Assembly: GCA_019739215.1 (NCBI GenBank)
Contig: JAHHDR010000019.1
Coordinates: forward strand, 62,001 to 126,000
Direction of reading: 5' to 3'
Origin: Rhizobium sp.
GTDB lineage: Bacteria > Pseudomonadota > Alphaproteobacteria > Rhizobiales > Rhizobiaceae
DNA length: 64,000 nucleotides
Below, piece by piece: positions 1 through 9,958 of the stretch (position 1 is the first letter of the stretch; each line of letters starts with the position of its first letter). Under the pieces are notes generated by a model that saw only the letters and a list, made by a program, of their open reading frames with translations, had not been told where the DNA came from and did not search any database. The position numbers and the translations under genes are program-made.

Positions 1-876
1 GATATGACGCCCCGGGGCGCCGAGAGAGACCTCGACCGTGCGGCCGCCGATGACGGCCCAGAAGGTCGCGGCATCGCCGTCCGCCTGGTAGTCGACCAGC
101 CGGAAATCGGCCTTCACATGCGCGCCGAAGGAATGGATATTGGCGATGCCGCAGGCCGTCGCGGCATTTTCGAGCGGTTCGTACTGGTCGTTATCCCTGT
201 TGATCAGCACATGGCCGTCATCGGTCACGCCCTCGAAAATCTCCGCTTTGGCTGCGGCAATCTCCTCGATGCTGTTGAAATTGCCGAGATGCGCGGCAGC
301 GATCGTCGTGATGATGGCAATATGTGGCCGGACCATCTTGACCAGCGGACGGATCTCGTCGGAATGATTCATGCCGATCTCAAAGATGCCGAAAGTGGCT
401 GCCTCCGGCATGCGCCCGAGCGTCAGCGGCACGCCCCAGTGGTTGTTGAAGGAGGCCGGCGAGTAATGCACGGCGCCGCAGGAGGACAGCACATGGCGGA
501 GCATTTCCTTGGTCGTGGTCTTGCCCACCGATCCGGTGACGGCAATAATCCGCGCGCGTGACCGATCGCGCGCAGCGCGGCCGAGCTTCTCCATCGCCTC
601 GAGAACGTCGGGCACGACGATCATCGGAGCGTTGATGCTTCCGAGCGCCGGGATCTTCGCTTCCGACACAACCAGCAGGCCGGCGCCGTTCGCGAAGGCC
701 ACATTGGCGAAGTCATGGCCATCGACCCGGTCACCCTTGATGGCGAAGAAGGCGTCGCCCGCGACGATGGCGCGGGAATCGATCGAAATGCCCCCCACGC
801 CTTCCGGGAGCGAACCGGTCGGACGGCCGGCCATGACCTCGATCATCGCGGCTGTCGTCCAAAGATAGTCGGTCAT
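1..876 (-). CDS. murF: UDP-N-acetylmuramoyl-tripeptide--D-alanyl-D-alanine ligase MurF (partial)
   Basis: Adds D-Ala-D-Ala to UDP-MurNAc-tripeptide, the last cytoplasmic step of muropeptide synthesis. The gene runs off the left edge, so only the first 292 codons (of a usual 450-480) are present. Reading leftwards from 876 the protein starts [11 protein letters not shown]. It shows the Mur-ligase N-terminal domain ([18 protein letters not shown]) and then the ATP loop [13 protein letters not shown], followed by the [11 protein letters not shown] and GMNHSDEI central-domain signatures typical of MurF. The start codon overlaps the murE stop (ATGA, 873-876), so it is translationally coupled and is the sixth gene of the dcw operon visible here. 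Confidence 0.95.
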   Translation of the reverse strand, partial: MTDYLWTTAAMIEVMAGRPTGSLPEGVGGISIDSRAIVAGDAFFAIKGDRVDGHDFANVAFANGAGLLVVSEAKIPALGSINAPMIVVPDVLEAMEKLGRAARDRSRARIIAVTGSVGKTTTKEMLRHVLSSCGAVHYSPASFNNHWGVPLTLGRMPEAATFGIFEIGMNHSDEIRPLVKMVRPHIAIITTIAAAHLGNFNSIEEIAAAKAEIFEGVTDDGHVLINRDNDQYEPLENAATACGIANIHSFGAHVKADFRLVDYQADGDAATFWAVIGGRTVEVSLGAPGRHI

Positions 877-2318
877 AGCGCAAGCGCCTTCCTGATTTCC
901 TCATGGTCCGAGAACGGCAGCACGGTGTTGCCGACGATCTGCCCCTCTTCATGGCCCTTGCCCGCCACGATCAGCGTATCGCCCGCTTGCAGCATGCCGA
1001 CGGCATCCCGGATCGCAGTGGCGCGGTCGGCGATCTCGATCGCGCCGGGTGCGGCGGCCAGGATTGCGGACCGGACATCGGCGGGCACTTCGCTGCGCGG
1101 ATTGTCGTCGGTCACGACCACGACATCGGCGAGTCGCACGGCGATCTCGCCCATGATCGGCCGCTTGCCCCGGTCGCGATCACCGCCGCAACCGAACACG
1201 ACGACTATCCTGCCCGTGGTGAAGGGGCGAACCGAAGCCAGGACGTTTTCAAGCGCATCCGGCTTGTGGGCATAGTCTACATAGCAGAGCGCCCCCTCCC
1301 TCGTATGCCCGACCAGTTCGAGCCGGCCCGGCGCGCCCTTGATGTGATGCAGCGCCTGGAAGGCGCGATCGGCGGGGACGCCGGTCACGATCGCCAGACC
1401 CGCCGAAACAAGCGCATTGGCAATCTGGAAATCCCCGGCGAGTGGAAGGTGAACCTCGAAAATCTCGGATCCGACATGCACTTCCGCAACCTGCTTCTCG
1501 CGGAAATGCTCGACCCGCTTGAGCGACAGGAACTCGCCCTTGCGGCCGACGCTGCACACATCGAGGCTCGCGGCCCGGGCCACCGCGGCCGCCTTGCCCG
1601 ACCATTCGTCGTCGGCATAGATCACCGCCGGCGCCCCATTGGGCAGCAGCGTGTCGAACAGGCGCATCTTGCTCTGGAAATAATGCTCGATCGTCGGATG
1701 GTAATCCATGTGATCGCGACCCAGGTTGGTGAAGGCACCCCCTGCGAGCTTCACGCCGTCGAGGCGGCGCTGGTCGAGCCCGTGGCTCGAGGCCTCCATC
1801 GCCGCATGGGTCACGCCCTCCGCCGCCAGCTCGGCCAGCAGACTGTGCAGCGTGACGGGATCCGGCGTCGTCAGCGAGCCATAGTCGTTGCGACCGGGGG
1901 CGATAACACCGGTGGTACCGATCTGTGCGGCGGCAATGCCCGCCTGCGCCCAGATCTGGCGCGTGAAGGAGGCGACCGATGTCTTGCCGGCGGTGCCGGT
2001 CACCGCCACCATCGTCCGCGGCTGCGCGCCTGCGAAATTGGCGGCCGACAGTGCCAAGAGGCGGCGCGGGTCGTCGACCCTGATGACAGGTACGGAAAGC
2101 TCAGAGATTGGGCTGTCCTTCCCTGCGATGACCGCCACGGCACCCTTGGCCACAGCTTGCTCGGCAAAGGCAGAGCCATCGGTCTTGCTGCCGGGAAAGG
2201 CAAAGAACAGGCTGCCCGGCACGACCTTGCGGCTGTCCGAGCTGAGTCCCGTGATCGTGAGATCCCCATAGAGCGCAGCCTCGGAATAGGCTCCGCCCAC
2301 AACGTCCCCGAGCTTCAT
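873..2318 (-). CDS. murE: UDP-N-acetylmuramoyl-tripeptide synthetase MurE, meso-DAP type
   Basis: Adds meso-diaminopimelate to UDP-MurNAc-L-Ala-D-Glu in the cytoplasm. The 481-residue protein has the ATP loop [13 protein letters not shown] (the usual Asn of GTNGKTS is Ala here), the TTPDP and [11 protein letters not shown] signatures, and the DNPR motif (TDDNPRSE) that reads meso-DAP rather than lysine. I chose the ATG at 2318, which begins MKLGDVVGG, because an AGGGGG Shine-Dalgarno lies just upstream and the length fits the family. An in-frame TTG at 2369 would add 17 residues and overlap the ftsI stop codon, so it remains possible. The end overlaps murF by 4 nt. Confidence 0.95.
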   Translation of the reverse strand: MKLGDVVGGAYSEAALYGDLTITGLSSDSRKVVPGSLFFAFPGSKTDGSAFAEQAVAKGAVAVIAGKDSPISELSVPVIRVDDPRRLLALSAANFAGAQPRTMVAVTGTAGKTSVASFTRQIWAQAGIAAAQIGTTGVIAPGRNDYGSLTTPDPVTLHSLLAELAAEGVTHAAMEASSHGLDQRRLDGVKLAGGAFTNLGRDHMDYHPTIEHYFQSKMRLFDTLLPNGAPAVIYADDEWSGKAAAVARAASLDVCSVGRKGEFLSLKRVEHFREKQVAEVHVGSEIFEVHLPLAGDFQIANALVSAGLAIVTGVPADRAFQALHHIKGAPGRLELVGHTREGALCYVDYAHKPDALENVLASVRPFTTGRIVVVFGCGGDRDRGKRPIMGEIAVRLADVVVVTDDNPRSEVPADVRSAILAAAPGAIEIADRATAIRDAVGMLQAGDTLIVAGKGHEEGQIVGNTVLPFSDHEEIRKALAL

Positions 2319-2365
2319 CCGCCCACGCCCCCTGCCGGTTCGAATCAGGATTTCGTTTTCAATCG

Positions 2366-4129
2366 TCAATACGACTCTAGCAAGGCAGTTCCGTCGACCC
2401 CGAAGCGGGGCTTCACCCCCAGCATCGGCGCGGAACGCCGGATGATCTCGCCCGCCATCACCCCGGCATTGCAGCCGGCGGTCACGCCGCAGCGCTCTTC
2501 GGGGGCCTTGGGTTCGTCGATGATCGTCAGCACGATATACTTCGGGTCATGGATCGGAAAGGCAGCGATGAAGGCATTGAAGCGGACCGACTTGGCGTAG
2601 CGGCCGTTGACCACTTTCTCGGCCGTGCCGGTCTTGCCGCCGACGAACATGCCGGGCGTGTCGGCGCGGCGCCCGGAACCGTCAACGACATTGGCGCGGA
2701 AAAGCACCTTCATGTCCGCCACTGTGCCCGGCTTCAGGACCAGCACGGCATTCTCGTTTGCCTGTTCGGGGGTGCGCGGCAGAAATGTCGGCTGGATGAG
2801 CTTGCCACCATTCATCAGCGCCGCGGCGGCCACGGCCGTCTGCAGTGGCGTGGTCGAGACACCGTGCCCGAAGGCCACCGTGACCGAGGTGATCTTCTTC
2901 CAGACCTTCGGCTGCGACGGGGTTGCGGTTTCCGGCAGTTCGGTATCGAGCCGGGTGAGCAGGCCCAGGCGGGTCAGGAACTCCCGGTGACCTTCGATGC
3001 CGACCACATCAGCCATCTTGGCCGAACCGATATTGGAGGAATGCACGAAGACGTCGGTGACCGACAGGACGCGTCGCGTCGCATGAAAGTCATTGATGGT
3101 GAAGCCGCCGACATAGAGCGGCCGCCGCGCATCGAACGTGTCGTTCATCGTGACCTTGCCGGAATCGAGCGCCATGGCGCTCGTGAACGCCTTGAAGGTC
3201 GAGCCCATTTCGAACACGCCGCCGGCGACGCGATTCATGTCGCTCTTGGTTTTGCGGTCGATCGTTTCGGCGGGGTTGTTCGGGTCGAAATCGGGCATGG
3301 AGCCGAGCGCGATCACTTCCCCGGTATTGGCATCGAGAACAACCGCGCCGGCGCCGATCGACTTGTATTTCTCCATCGCCTTTGCAAGCACGTCGTGGAC
3401 GATGTTCTGCACCCGCAGGTCCATCGACAGCTTCACCGGTTCGAGCTTGGCATTGACGCTGGTCATGCCGAGTTCGGCGAGATCGGCGAGCCCCTGGTTG
3501 TCGAGATAGCGCTCCATTCCGGCCACGCCGCGGTTGTCGATGTTGACATAGCCGACGAAGTGCGAGGCGACAGTGCCGCTCGGGTAGAACCGGCGCTTGG
3601 CGGGGCGGAAGCCAATCCCGGGAATGCCGAGCGCAAGGATCTCGCTCTGCTGCTTCGGCGTCAGTTGCCGTCGGAGCCATTGAAAATGCGACTTGCTCTT
3701 GAGCTTCTTGTAGGTCGCCTTGGCGTCGATATCAGGCAGCACGGTGGAAAGCAGTTCGATTGCCTCGTCGGCATCGACGATCTTGTGCGGCTCGGCAAAA
3801 AGCGAAACCGTGCGCACGTCGGTCGCCAGCACCTCGCCGTTTCGGTCAAGGATGTCTGGACGAGACGCAACGGTATTGTCGGCACGCATGATGGAGGACA
3901 CCGTCTGAGGCGCCGTCATGCCATACTGGACTAGACGGCCACCGATGATCACGTAGACCACGGTGAAAGCGCCGATCATGATCGCAATGCGGTTGCGGGT
4001 CTGCCCGCCGGCAGACTTGCGCGTCCCCTCGAAGGTCAGCGGGACGGCACCGCCGGCATCCCGACCTCCGGCGCCGGTGTTGAAGTGGGCCTTGCTCTTC
4101 AAGACCATGATGCGAGAGAGAAAGCTCAT
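2366..4129 (-). CDS. ftsI: Septal peptidoglycan transpeptidase FtsI (PBP3)
   Basis: Class B penicillin-binding protein that cross-links septal peptidoglycan in the divisome. The 587-residue chain has a cytoplasmic N-terminus of about 48 residues and one membrane anchor near residues 48-66. A PBP dimerisation domain follows, then the transpeptidase domain with S310-T-F-K313 (nucleophile Ser310), S364-S-N366 and K499-T-G501, all three active-site motifs intact. It overlaps ftsL by 4 nt on its 5' side. Position between ftsL and murE is the standard dcw order. Confidence 0.96.
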   Translation of the reverse strand: MSFLSRIMVLKSKAHFNTGAGGRDAGGAVPLTFEGTRKSAGGQTRNRIAIMIGAFTVVYVIIGGRLVQYGMTAPQTVSSIMRADNTVASRPDILDRNGEVLATDVRTVSLFAEPHKIVDADEAIELLSTVLPDIDAKATYKKLKSKSHFQWLRRQLTPKQQSEILALGIPGIGFRPAKRRFYPSGTVASHFVGYVNIDNRGVAGMERYLDNQGLADLAELGMTSVNAKLEPVKLSMDLRVQNIVHDVLAKAMEKYKSIGAGAVVLDANTGEVIALGSMPDFDPNNPAETIDRKTKSDMNRVAGGVFEMGSTFKAFTSAMALDSGKVTMNDTFDARRPLYVGGFTINDFHATRRVLSVTDVFVHSSNIGSAKMADVVGIEGHREFLTRLGLLTRLDTELPETATPSQPKVWKKITSVTVAFGHGVSTTPLQTAVAAAALMNGGKLIQPTFLPRTPEQANENAVLVLKPGTVADMKVLFRANVVDGSGRRADTPGMFVGGKTGTAEKVVNGRYAKSVRFNAFIAAFPIHDPKYIVLTIIDEPKAPEERCGVTAGCNAGVMAGEIIRRSAPMLGVKPRFGVDGTALLESY

Positions 4130-4545
4130 TGCGGCTTCACCGATCCCGTGCTGATCTGGTCGGCCTCCTGGGCCATCTTATGCTGGTGGACTTTCGCTTC
4201 CTTGGCTGAAACCGTGCCATCCTTGTCCGTATCGGCGGGGTCATACACCGGCAGTTCCGCCTTGAGCATCGGCAGTTCGGACGGCTGTGCCAATTGCGTC
4301 GATTCCGTCGGCACCAGTTGGAGTTCGTCCTTGTACGTCGAAATCAGCCGGTTGAGGCGGGACGGCTGGGTCAGCAGCGCCCAGTCCGCGCGCAACAGGT
4401 CGATCGTGTCGCGCTCGAGCTTGATGTTGGCCTCGATCTTCCGCACTTCCTCGAGCTTGAGTTCGGCCTGGTGCTTGATCGTGTAGGTCACGGCGGCGGC
4501 CGCCGTCATCACCACGACGAGAATGATATCGAGGGTACGAAACAT
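4126..4545 (-). CDS. ftsL: Cell division protein FtsL
   Basis: Small bitopic divisome protein that bridges FtsQ/FtsB to FtsW/FtsI. The 139-residue sequence has a very short cytoplasmic tail, one transmembrane helix at about residues 5-22 (DIILVVVMTAAAAVTYTI), then a charged coiled-coil-like stretch (KHQAELKLEEVRKIEANIKLE, about 24-45) and a low-complexity C-terminal tail. FtsL diverges fast, so the call rests on this topology together with its location between rsmH and ftsI. Its ATG overlaps the rsmH stop by one base (TGATG) and its end overlaps ftsI by 4 nt. Confidence 0.88.
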   Translation of the reverse strand: MFRTLDIILVVVMTAAAAVTYTIKHQAELKLEEVRKIEANIKLERDTIDLLRADWALLTQPSRLNRLISTYKDELQLVPTESTQLAQPSELPMLKAELPVYDPADTDKDGTVSAKEAKVHQHKMAQEADQISTGSVKPQ

Positions 4546-5585
4546 CAGCCCCCCATCCTTTCGATGTTGGCGAGTTGCGGTAGGTCGAAAATCGAAACAT
4601 CCGTCTTGCCGGCAGGCGCAACGGTTCGGATCCCGGACCGCAGCTTGGCGGAACGGGCGCGCGGATTGATATCCGCCTCGGCGTCGCTTGCGGCGATGGC
4701 CTGGCGGGAGATTGGCTCGAAAATCGCCGGTGTCTGCGAGACTTCCGGCAGGTGCCGTGATCCGGACGCCTTGCCGGCGCGATCGGCGAAGAAACGCTTG
4801 ACGATTCGGTCCTCGAGCGAATGAAAGCTGACAACCACCAGGCGCCCGCCCGGCTTGAGCGCTCGTTCTGCCGCGAAAAGCGCATCGGCCAGTTCGCCGA
4901 GTTCGTTGTTGACGAAAATCCGCAATGCCTGGAAAACGCGCGTCGCCGGATGGATCTTGTCGACGGCGCGGCGCGGATTGACCATCTCGATCAGGTTGGC
5001 GAGGTCGCGGGTTGTCGCGAATTTCTTCTCCACCCGGCGCTTCTCGATGGCGCGCGCGATCCGGCTCGCCTGCCGTTCCTCGCCGAGGAAATTGAAGATC
5101 CGGATGAGATCGGTGGCGCGCGCCTTGTTGACGACATCGGCAGCGCTGACGCCGTCGGAGGACATTCGCATGTCGAGCGGACCGTTGCGCTGGAAGGAAA
5201 AGCCGCGCTCCGGCTCGTCGATCTGCATGGAGGAGACGCCGATATCGAGAACGACACCGTCAAGACCACCATGCGGAGCAAAGTCGTCGAGCTTGCTGAA
5301 AGTGGAATGTTTGAGCGTCAGCCTGCCGCCGAATTCCTCGGCCAGGGCCTTGCCGCCGGCGATCGCGTTGGGATCGCGATCGAGCGCAATGACCTGGGCG
5401 CCCTCTTCCAGGATCGCACGCGTATAGCCGCCGGCCCCGAACGTGCCGTCGACGATGACGGCGCCGGGAGCCGGCGCAAGATGCTGGAGCACCTCCGCCA
5501 GCATGACAGGCACATGCCGGATCGATCCGCCAATGGCATCGCTTTCGCTGCCATGATCCGCCATGAGACCCATACCCCGCATCAT
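4545..5585 (-). CDS. rsmH: 16S rRNA (cytosine(1402)-N(4))-methyltransferase RsmH
   Basis: SAM-dependent methyltransferase that modifies C1402 in the 16S decoding centre. It shows [15 protein letters not shown], the SAM-binding loop [44 protein letters not shown] and, near the end, [17 protein letters not shown]. All are RsmH signatures. The first ATG (5585) overlaps the mraZ stop as ATGA and gives 346 residues. In-frame ATGs at 5573 and 5564 are also credible, because the family motif only begins about 17 residues further on. It is the second gene of the dcw cluster. Confidence 0.95.
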   Translation of the reverse strand: MMRGMGLMADHGSESDAIGGSIRHVPVMLAEVLQHLAPAPGAVIVDGTFGAGGYTRAILEEGAQVIALDRDPNAIAGGKALAEEFGGRLTLKHSTFSKLDDFAPHGGLDGVVLDIGVSSMQIDEPERGFSFQRNGPLDMRMSSDGVSAADVVNKARATDLIRIFNFLGEERQASRIARAIEKRRVEKKFATTRDLANLIEMVNPRRAVDKIHPATRVFQALRIFVNNELGELADALFAAERALKPGGRLVVVSFHSLEDRIVKRFFADRAGKASGSRHLPEVSQTPAIFEPISRQAIAASDAEADINPRARSAKLRSGIRTVAPAGKTDVSIFDLPQLANIERMGG

Positions 5586-6022
5586 GAAGAGCCGAGGCCT
5601 CGTTTCCTCAACTCTTCCCTTGCCGCCATCTGTGCGGCCGAAAATTCTTCCGGCCGCCATAGTTGAAAATAGTCCGACCGACCCACGAAGGTGATTTCCC
5701 CGGCTATCCCCGTATGGCTCCGAACAAAGTCCGTCACCGTTAGCCGACCCTCGGAATCGAGCCGCGTGAAGACCCCGCCGCCGTGAACGATCAGCGAGAT
5801 CCTGTTGGCCTCCAGCGAGAACGGATCCAGACCGTCGAGTTGTCGCTCGAAGCGCGCAAGCAGGTCCGGTCCGCCGATGTTGATCGCCGGAAAATGAAAG
5901 TCCTGGAAGCAATAGAGATCCTCGACACCCAGCGAGGCCAGAACGGAACGAAAGGCGGCCGGCACGGAGACCCGCCCTTTCGCATCGATCCTGTTCGTAG
6001 CGCTCGAAAGGAACCGGGACAT
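5582..6022 (-). CDS. mraZ: Transcriptional regulator MraZ
   Basis: First gene of the dcw cluster. MraZ is an AbrB-like ring protein that binds TGGGN direct repeats and controls its own operon. The 146-residue protein begins [21 protein letters not shown], carries two MraZ/AbrB-like repeats (second around [13 protein letters not shown] to [18 protein letters not shown]) and ends in basic residues. The ATG at 6022 is preferred over a more distal codon because the family starts just before the FLSS...DAKGR motif and a GGAAG sequence lies upstream. Four TGGGN repeats lie about 180-210 bp upstream. Confidence 0.93.
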   Translation of the reverse strand: MSRFLSSATNRIDAKGRVSVPAAFRSVLASLGVEDLYCFQDFHFPAINIGGPDLLARFERQLDGLDPFSLEANRISLIVHGGGVFTRLDSEGRLTVTDFVRSHTGIAGEITFVGRSDYFQLWRPEEFSAAQMAAREELRKRGLGSS

Positions 6023-6345
6023 GACGCGAGACTTCCGCTTCCACTCGCGCGGCACCCCAAGTCGGAACCGCTACACAACCGAAAACACCAGACAATTTTC
6101 CGCATCCCAGCGCCTGGGCGCGGAGTTCAACTGACCTCGACGGCCAATTCTCACCTGATGGGAAGCGGGCTTCACATTGCCCATTTGCAGTACGTGTTTG
6201 GGATAACATGGGCCAATTTGGGCGTCAATGGGATTGAGCTCATTTCGGAGCGCAATTGCTCGGAATATTCATAAGCCGTTAAGTTTAACGAAAGGTTATG
6301 CCGCCCGGCAAAGCCAGGCGCGCAGATAGACTGAAGAGGGAATTT
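6023..6345. promoter_or_regulatory. mraZ upstream region
   Basis: A 323-bp gap between mraZ and the 3' end of the RNase P RNA. No gene was recognised in it. It must hold the main dcw promoter, read leftwards. It contains the TGGGN repeat array (6199-6233) and a TTAA-N7-TTAT element at 6285-6299, one base off the CtrA-type consensus. Confidence 0.6.
6199..6233 (+). promoter_or_regulatory. Four TGGGN direct repeats, probable MraZ operator
   Basis: TGGGA (6199), TGGGC (6209), TGGGC (6219) and TGGGA (6229) recur at exactly 10-bp intervals with 5-nt spacers. This matches the known MraZ binding repeats (TGGGN separated by 5 nt). The repeats read on the plus strand, opposite to mraZ transcription, and lie in its upstream region. 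Autoregulation is inferred. Confidence 0.75.
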
Positions 6346-6735
6346 GCCAGTTGGCCTGTAAGCCGGGTTCTGTATGGCCCCGGTCGCCCGGGACGTGGCA
6401 GCCATTCATCTGGGACGCTGCTCGCGCAGCGCCTCGCGCAACCCACCCGGATGACGAGGCCGGAAACGGCCCTGGCGCTTGCGCGCGCGTGTCATCCCTA
6501 TTCGGTCTTGCTCCCGGCGGGGTTTACCAAGCCGTCCCTGTTTCCAGGTCCGCGGTGGGCTCTTACCCCACCTTTTCACCCTTACCCGGCATGCCGGGCG
6601 GTTCGATCTCTGTGGCACTTTCCCTGGGGTCGCCCCCGCCGGATGTTATCCGGCGCCGTGTTTCCGTGGAGCCCGGACTTTCCTCCCCTCGCGGCCTTTC
6701 GACCATTGCGAAGCGCGGCTGCCCGGCCAACTGGC
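6346..6735 (-). ncRNA. rnpB: RNase P RNA (bacterial class A)
   Basis: Catalytic RNA of RNase P, which matures tRNA 5' ends. Reading leftwards from about 6735, the terminal P1 helix forms from GCCAGTTGGCC at the 5' end and its exact complement GGCCAACTGGC at the 3' end (6346-6356). The conserved core is visible: GAGGAAAGTCCGGGCTCC near the 5' end, GGGTAAGGGTGAAAAGGTG-type and GTAAGAGCCCACCG sequences in the middle, and the 3' segment ending AACCCGGCTTACAGGCC. The length of about 390 nt fits alphaproteobacterial rnpB. Ends are placed from P1 and may be off by a few bases. Confidence 0.95.
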
Positions 6736-6804
6736 AGGGCCCATGTAGGCGATGACGGCCGCGATGGAAAGCGAAATACCGTGGGCAAATGCAATTTCAC
6801 CCGA

Positions 6805-7995
6805 TCATAGAAAGCGAGGTTCGAAATCGGCGCGATAGGCGCTGTCGACGATCCGTCCATGCAGCAGCAGTTCGGCACCGAGCCTGCCGATTTCGTCCGA
6901 ACCCTTGGCCGCCGCGCCGCACCCGCCGGCCATCACGGCGGTCGAGGATCCTGAGGTCCAGCCGATCGCGGGATAGCCGGTCGGCGTGAAGGAGGTAACG
7001 CAGGGTTCGGTCCGCATGCCGGCCACGCGCAGGCCGGGCAGCAGTTGCATCATGCTGGCGACGAGGTGGTCCCTGGCCGCCGCGTTGCCCGGCGTCCTGA
7101 ACCAGCCCCGGACATCCTCTTCGGTCTGAAGGGCGATATCGGCGGGATCACCGCCGATCTTGAGATAGAATCTGCCATCGGGATAAAGTATGGGCGGCAG
7201 CAGGTAGATCCCGGACACGCCGTCGTCCGGCTTGGTGATCAGGCACGGCATGCCGGAGAGTTCGTCGGCCTGTGCGGCATCGACTTCAATCAGGACGACC
7301 GTTCTCGCATAAACGGTGAGGTCCAACGGTTCCGGCAGCAAGCCTCTCCTGTTGGTGAAGCCTCCAGCCGCGACGAGGACTTTCTGCGCCGACACCGCCT
7401 GCCCGCTCGCAAGCGTGATCTCCGCATGGCCGTCTTTCTGGTCAATCGCGTGGACTTCCTCGCGAATGACGGTTCCACCGGCGCGTTCGGTCAACAGGCT
7501 CTGCGCAGCCACCAGCCTGCGCGGGCTGATATGGCCGGCCCCTCTCGGCTCGAAAGCGGCATCGGCACCCGCCGGAAACTTAAAATACGGAAAGCGTGCC
7601 CGCAGCCGGTCGTCGTCCAGACGTTCGCAGCGAACGCCGAGACGGTCGGCCGCCTCGCGAACATCCCGCATATGCCGCTGGCTCGGTTCCGAAGCATCGC
7701 CCGAGATCAGGCAACCCTTTTCCCGGAAGAAATGCACGCCGCTGCGGCTCTCGACATCGGCATAGCGCGCGATCGAGCGGTTGGCGAGCCGGGCCCATGT
7801 CTCGTCCGGATCGATCGTCCGCGTGATACGGCCCTCGTCATAATGACTCGCGAACACGCCGTTATGGTTCGCCCTGTCGGTTGGCTCGTCGGGCCCGATC
7901 AGAACCACGCCGGGCACCTGTTCGGCAAGGTGGCGCGCCGCCGCGGCTCCGGTCAGGCCGCGCCCGACGATGGCATAGTGGAACTGGGGTGTCAT
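6805..7995 (-). CDS. FAD-dependent oxidoreductase, DAO family
   Basis: Predicted flavoprotein amine or amino-acid oxidase or dehydrogenase with a glycine-oxidase/sarcosine-oxidase fold. The protein starts at the ATG at 7995 (396 residues) and begins with the dinucleotide-binding motif YAIVGRGLTGAAAARHLAE. A C-terminal FAD-contacting segment TGYPAIGWTSGSSTAVMAGGCGAAAKGSDEIGR lies near residues 345-380. The middle substrate domain is family-typical, with VHAID and VLVAAGGFTN near the flavin. The substrate cannot be read from sequence. It stands alone between rnpB and the amidase gene. Confidence 0.8.
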   Translation of the reverse strand: MTPQFHYAIVGRGLTGAAAARHLAEQVPGVVLIGPDEPTDRANHNGVFASHYDEGRITRTIDPDETWARLANRSIARYADVESRSGVHFFREKGCLISGDASEPSQRHMRDVREAADRLGVRCERLDDDRLRARFPYFKFPAGADAAFEPRGAGHISPRRLVAAQSLLTERAGGTVIREEVHAIDQKDGHAEITLASGQAVSAQKVLVAAGGFTNRRGLLPEPLDLTVYARTVVLIEVDAAQADELSGMPCLITKPDDGVSGIYLLPPILYPDGRFYLKIGGDPADIALQTEEDVRGWFRTPGNAAARDHLVASMMQLLPGLRVAGMRTEPCVTSFTPTGYPAIGWTSGSSTAVMAGGCGAAAKGSDEIGRLGAELLLHGRIVDSAYRADFEPRFL

Positions 7996-8080
7996 GCGCG
8001 CTCCGAGACTCGTTTCGCGCCTCTTATGAAACAGCATCGGGCCGGACGGCAATGGCAGGAAAGAACTGGCGCGCCGGGCT

Positions 8081-8839
8081 TCAGGTGCCCGGTAGCGACT
8101 TCAGCAGGCGGTGGAGCGTCTCGATCGTCGAGGCGTCAGCAATGCCGTCAACCCTGTCCTGGCGGAAATGCCGCTGGAACGCCTCGATCACGCCCTGCGT
8201 CCGCACGCAATACTCGCCCGACACGGGCACGTCGTAGCCGTAGAGGGCAAGCATCGCCTGCAACGCCTCGACGGGCGGCCCGGCATCGCCCAGCTGGAAA
8301 TAGCGGCCTCCGCCGACGGGACTCGGCTCGACCCAGTGTCCCACGCCGGCGGAGGCGAGAGTGGCCCATGGGAAACGTTCGCCGGGATCGATCTTGCGGA
8401 CCGGCGCCACGTCGGAATGGCCAAGAACCCGCTCCGGCATGATCGCATGGCGACCGATGACGTCGCAACAGAGCCCGATCACGGCAGCGATCTGCACCTC
8501 CGGGAAGTCGGGCAGCCCGCCCGGATGGCCGGGATTGACGATCTCGATTCCGATCGATGCGGAATTGACGTCCGTCTCCCCCTTCCAGCAGCTCCGGCCC
8601 GCATGCCACGCTCGTGCATTCTCCGGGACAAGCTGGATGATCCTGCCATCCTCGAACACGAAGTAATGGCTGGAAACCTCGCTTTCCGGACGAAGCAGCC
8701 AGTCGAGCGCACCCTCGGCGCTCGGCATCCCTGTATAATGGAGGATCAGCATGTCCGGCGCACATCCGTCCCGGCGGTCGCCGAAGTTCGGCGACGCCAT
8801 GACATCGGCGGCGTGGTAGTCCGGCAAGAAGCCGCTCAT
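8081..8839 (-). CDS. N-acetylmuramoyl-L-alanine amidase (AmpD/AmiD type) with peptidoglycan-binding domain
   Basis: Zinc amidase that cleaves the lactyl-L-Ala bond of muropeptides or anhydro-muropeptides. The 252-residue protein has an Amidase_2 domain with the zinc residues His34 (HYTG), His141 (GHSDVAP) and Asp151 (KIDPG), and the catalytic Glu99 (GIEIVNPG). A PG_binding_1 repeat follows at about residues 178-247 (ALQAMLALYGYDVP...VIEAFQRHFR). No signal peptide is visible, so a cytoplasmic recycling role is plausible. Its start overlaps the upstream J-domain gene by 4 nt (ATGA). Confidence 0.88.
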   Translation of the reverse strand: MSGFLPDYHAADVMASPNFGDRRDGCAPDMLILHYTGMPSAEGALDWLLRPESEVSSHYFVFEDGRIIQLVPENARAWHAGRSCWKGETDVNSASIGIEIVNPGHPGGLPDFPEVQIAAVIGLCCDVIGRHAIMPERVLGHSDVAPVRKIDPGERFPWATLASAGVGHWVEPSPVGGGRYFQLGDAGPPVEALQAMLALYGYDVPVSGEYCVRTQGVIEAFQRHFRQDRVDGIADASTIETLHRLLKSLPGT

Positions 8840-9546
8840 GCGGCCTTCAGCTCGCGCTCGATGGCGGCATAGGCGTCGTTGAATCGTGCCATGCGATCGT
8901 TGGCGATGGCGTGGAAGCTCGCCGGAACGCCGCGCGCAACCAGGCGGTCAGGGTGATGCTCCCGCACCAGCGAGTGATAGTGCCTGCGGATAGTCGGGAA
9001 GTCGTCGTCGCGCGAAACGCCGAGCACCAGGTAGGGATCGCGACCCTCGACATGGACGTGGCGTTCGACGATCCGCATGAACTGGTCTTCCGAAATCCGG
9101 AAGATCGACCCCACGTCGGCAAGGAAACCGAGTTCTTTCTCGTGGACCGCACCGTCCGCCTTGGCGATGTGAAACAGGCCGTCGAGCACGTTTTCGAGCA
9201 CCGGGCAGTTGGCGGCGCCCGAACTGCAGAGGCCGGAAAGCTTGTCGGCATAGGCTTCGTAACCCGCGACGTCCTGTTTTGCCAGATTGTAGAGCCGCGC
9301 AACATTGCGCGCTTCGGACTCGGGAAACTGGAAGATCTCGCGAAACGCGTCGATTTCCTTTTCGCTCACGATACCGTCAGCCTTCGCCATCTTCGCAGAC
9401 AGCGCAATAACGGCGACCGAGAATGCGACCTGACGCCGCGTCTCGGGATCACCTTCGAAAATTGTTCGGATGGCCTCGACCAGGCCGGAGAGTGCATTCG
9501 TGGCCGTCTCAGCGACCGCGCTGAGCAGCTTTTCCCAGAAGGACAT
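8836..9546 (-). CDS. TerB/DjlA-like protein with C-terminal J domain
   Basis: Probable DnaK co-chaperone of the DjlA type. The 236-residue protein has a TerB-like helical domain at about residues 45-140 (VAVIALSAKMAKADGIVSEKEIDAF and LFHIAKADGAVHEKEL form the paired acidic repeats). A J domain follows at about 170-236 with the HPD motif (REHHPDRL). DjlA proteins usually have an N-terminal membrane anchor. Only an amphipathic N-terminus is seen here. The ATG at 9546 (MSFWEKLL) was preferred to a TTG five codons upstream. It is co-transcribed with the amidase gene. Confidence 0.85.
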   Translation of the reverse strand: MSFWEKLLSAVAETATNALSGLVEAIRTIFEGDPETRRQVAFSVAVIALSAKMAKADGIVSEKEIDAFREIFQFPESEARNVARLYNLAKQDVAGYEAYADKLSGLCSSGAANCPVLENVLDGLFHIAKADGAVHEKELGFLADVGSIFRISEDQFMRIVERHVHVEGRDPYLVLGVSRDDDFPTIRRHYHSLVREHHPDRLVARGVPASFHAIANDRMARFNDAYAAIERELKAA

Positions 9547-9701
9547 AGAACCCGCTTTCAAAACATTCCGGTTTCAAGGACCGGAACACGTGAAGGTTCC
9601 ACAATAATCGTAGCAATTGCAAGGCACGGCGAGGATGAAATTTTCGTAATGAAGCCCACATGGAAACGAACATTCCGCATCGCGCGCCAAGAACGACAGA
9701 A

Positions 9702-9724
9702 GGCCCGGACGCAATGTCCGGGCC
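9702..9724 (-). terminator. Hairpin downstream of the small secreted-protein gene
   Basis: Perfect 9-bp stem GGCCCGGAC / GTCCGGGCC with a 5-nt loop, 25 bp past the stop codon at 9749. On the minus strand it is followed by TTCTGTCGTTCTT, a weak T-rich tail. Confidence 0.6.
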
Positions 9725-9748
9725 TCGTCACAAACGCTCGATCACCGA

Positions 9749-9958
9749 TCAGTTGCAGACGCGAACCTTGGTGATGACGGTCTTGCGGTTCTTGACGACC
9801 TTGACGGTCTTGTAACGGCAAGGCTTGCGAATGACCACCTTCTTGACGATCGGAGCCTTCGGCTTGACGATCACCTTGAGGGTGTCGGCCGATGTCGGGG
9901 CGCTGAACGAAAGAGCGGCGGCGCATGCCACGACTGCGGCGATAATTGTATTCTTCAT
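9749..9958 (-). CDS. Small secreted basic protein with C-terminal two-cysteine motif
   Basis: Unrecognised function. The 69-residue protein has a Sec signal peptide (MKNTIIAAVVACAAALSFSAPTSA) and a short mature part dominated by Lys/Val with a Cys pair. The tail reads C-RYKTVKVV ... TKVRVC-N. The same tail pattern occurs in the small protein at 23650-23886. The ATG at 9958 is chosen because a GGAG sequence lies 7 nt upstream. Another ATG two codons earlier is too close to that site. It is likely periplasmic, with the cysteines possibly disulfide-bonded. Confidence 0.72.
   Translation of the reverse strand: MKNTIIAAVVACAAALSFSAPTSADTLKVIVKPKAPIVKKVVIRKPCRYKTVKVVKNRKTVITKVRVCN

Noticed and set aside
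903-3934. Two long plus-strand ORFs opposite murE and ftsI
   Set aside because: They mirror strongly conserved minus-strand genes. Their products are Arg/His/Gly-rich with no domain, typical antisense frames in GC-rich DNA.
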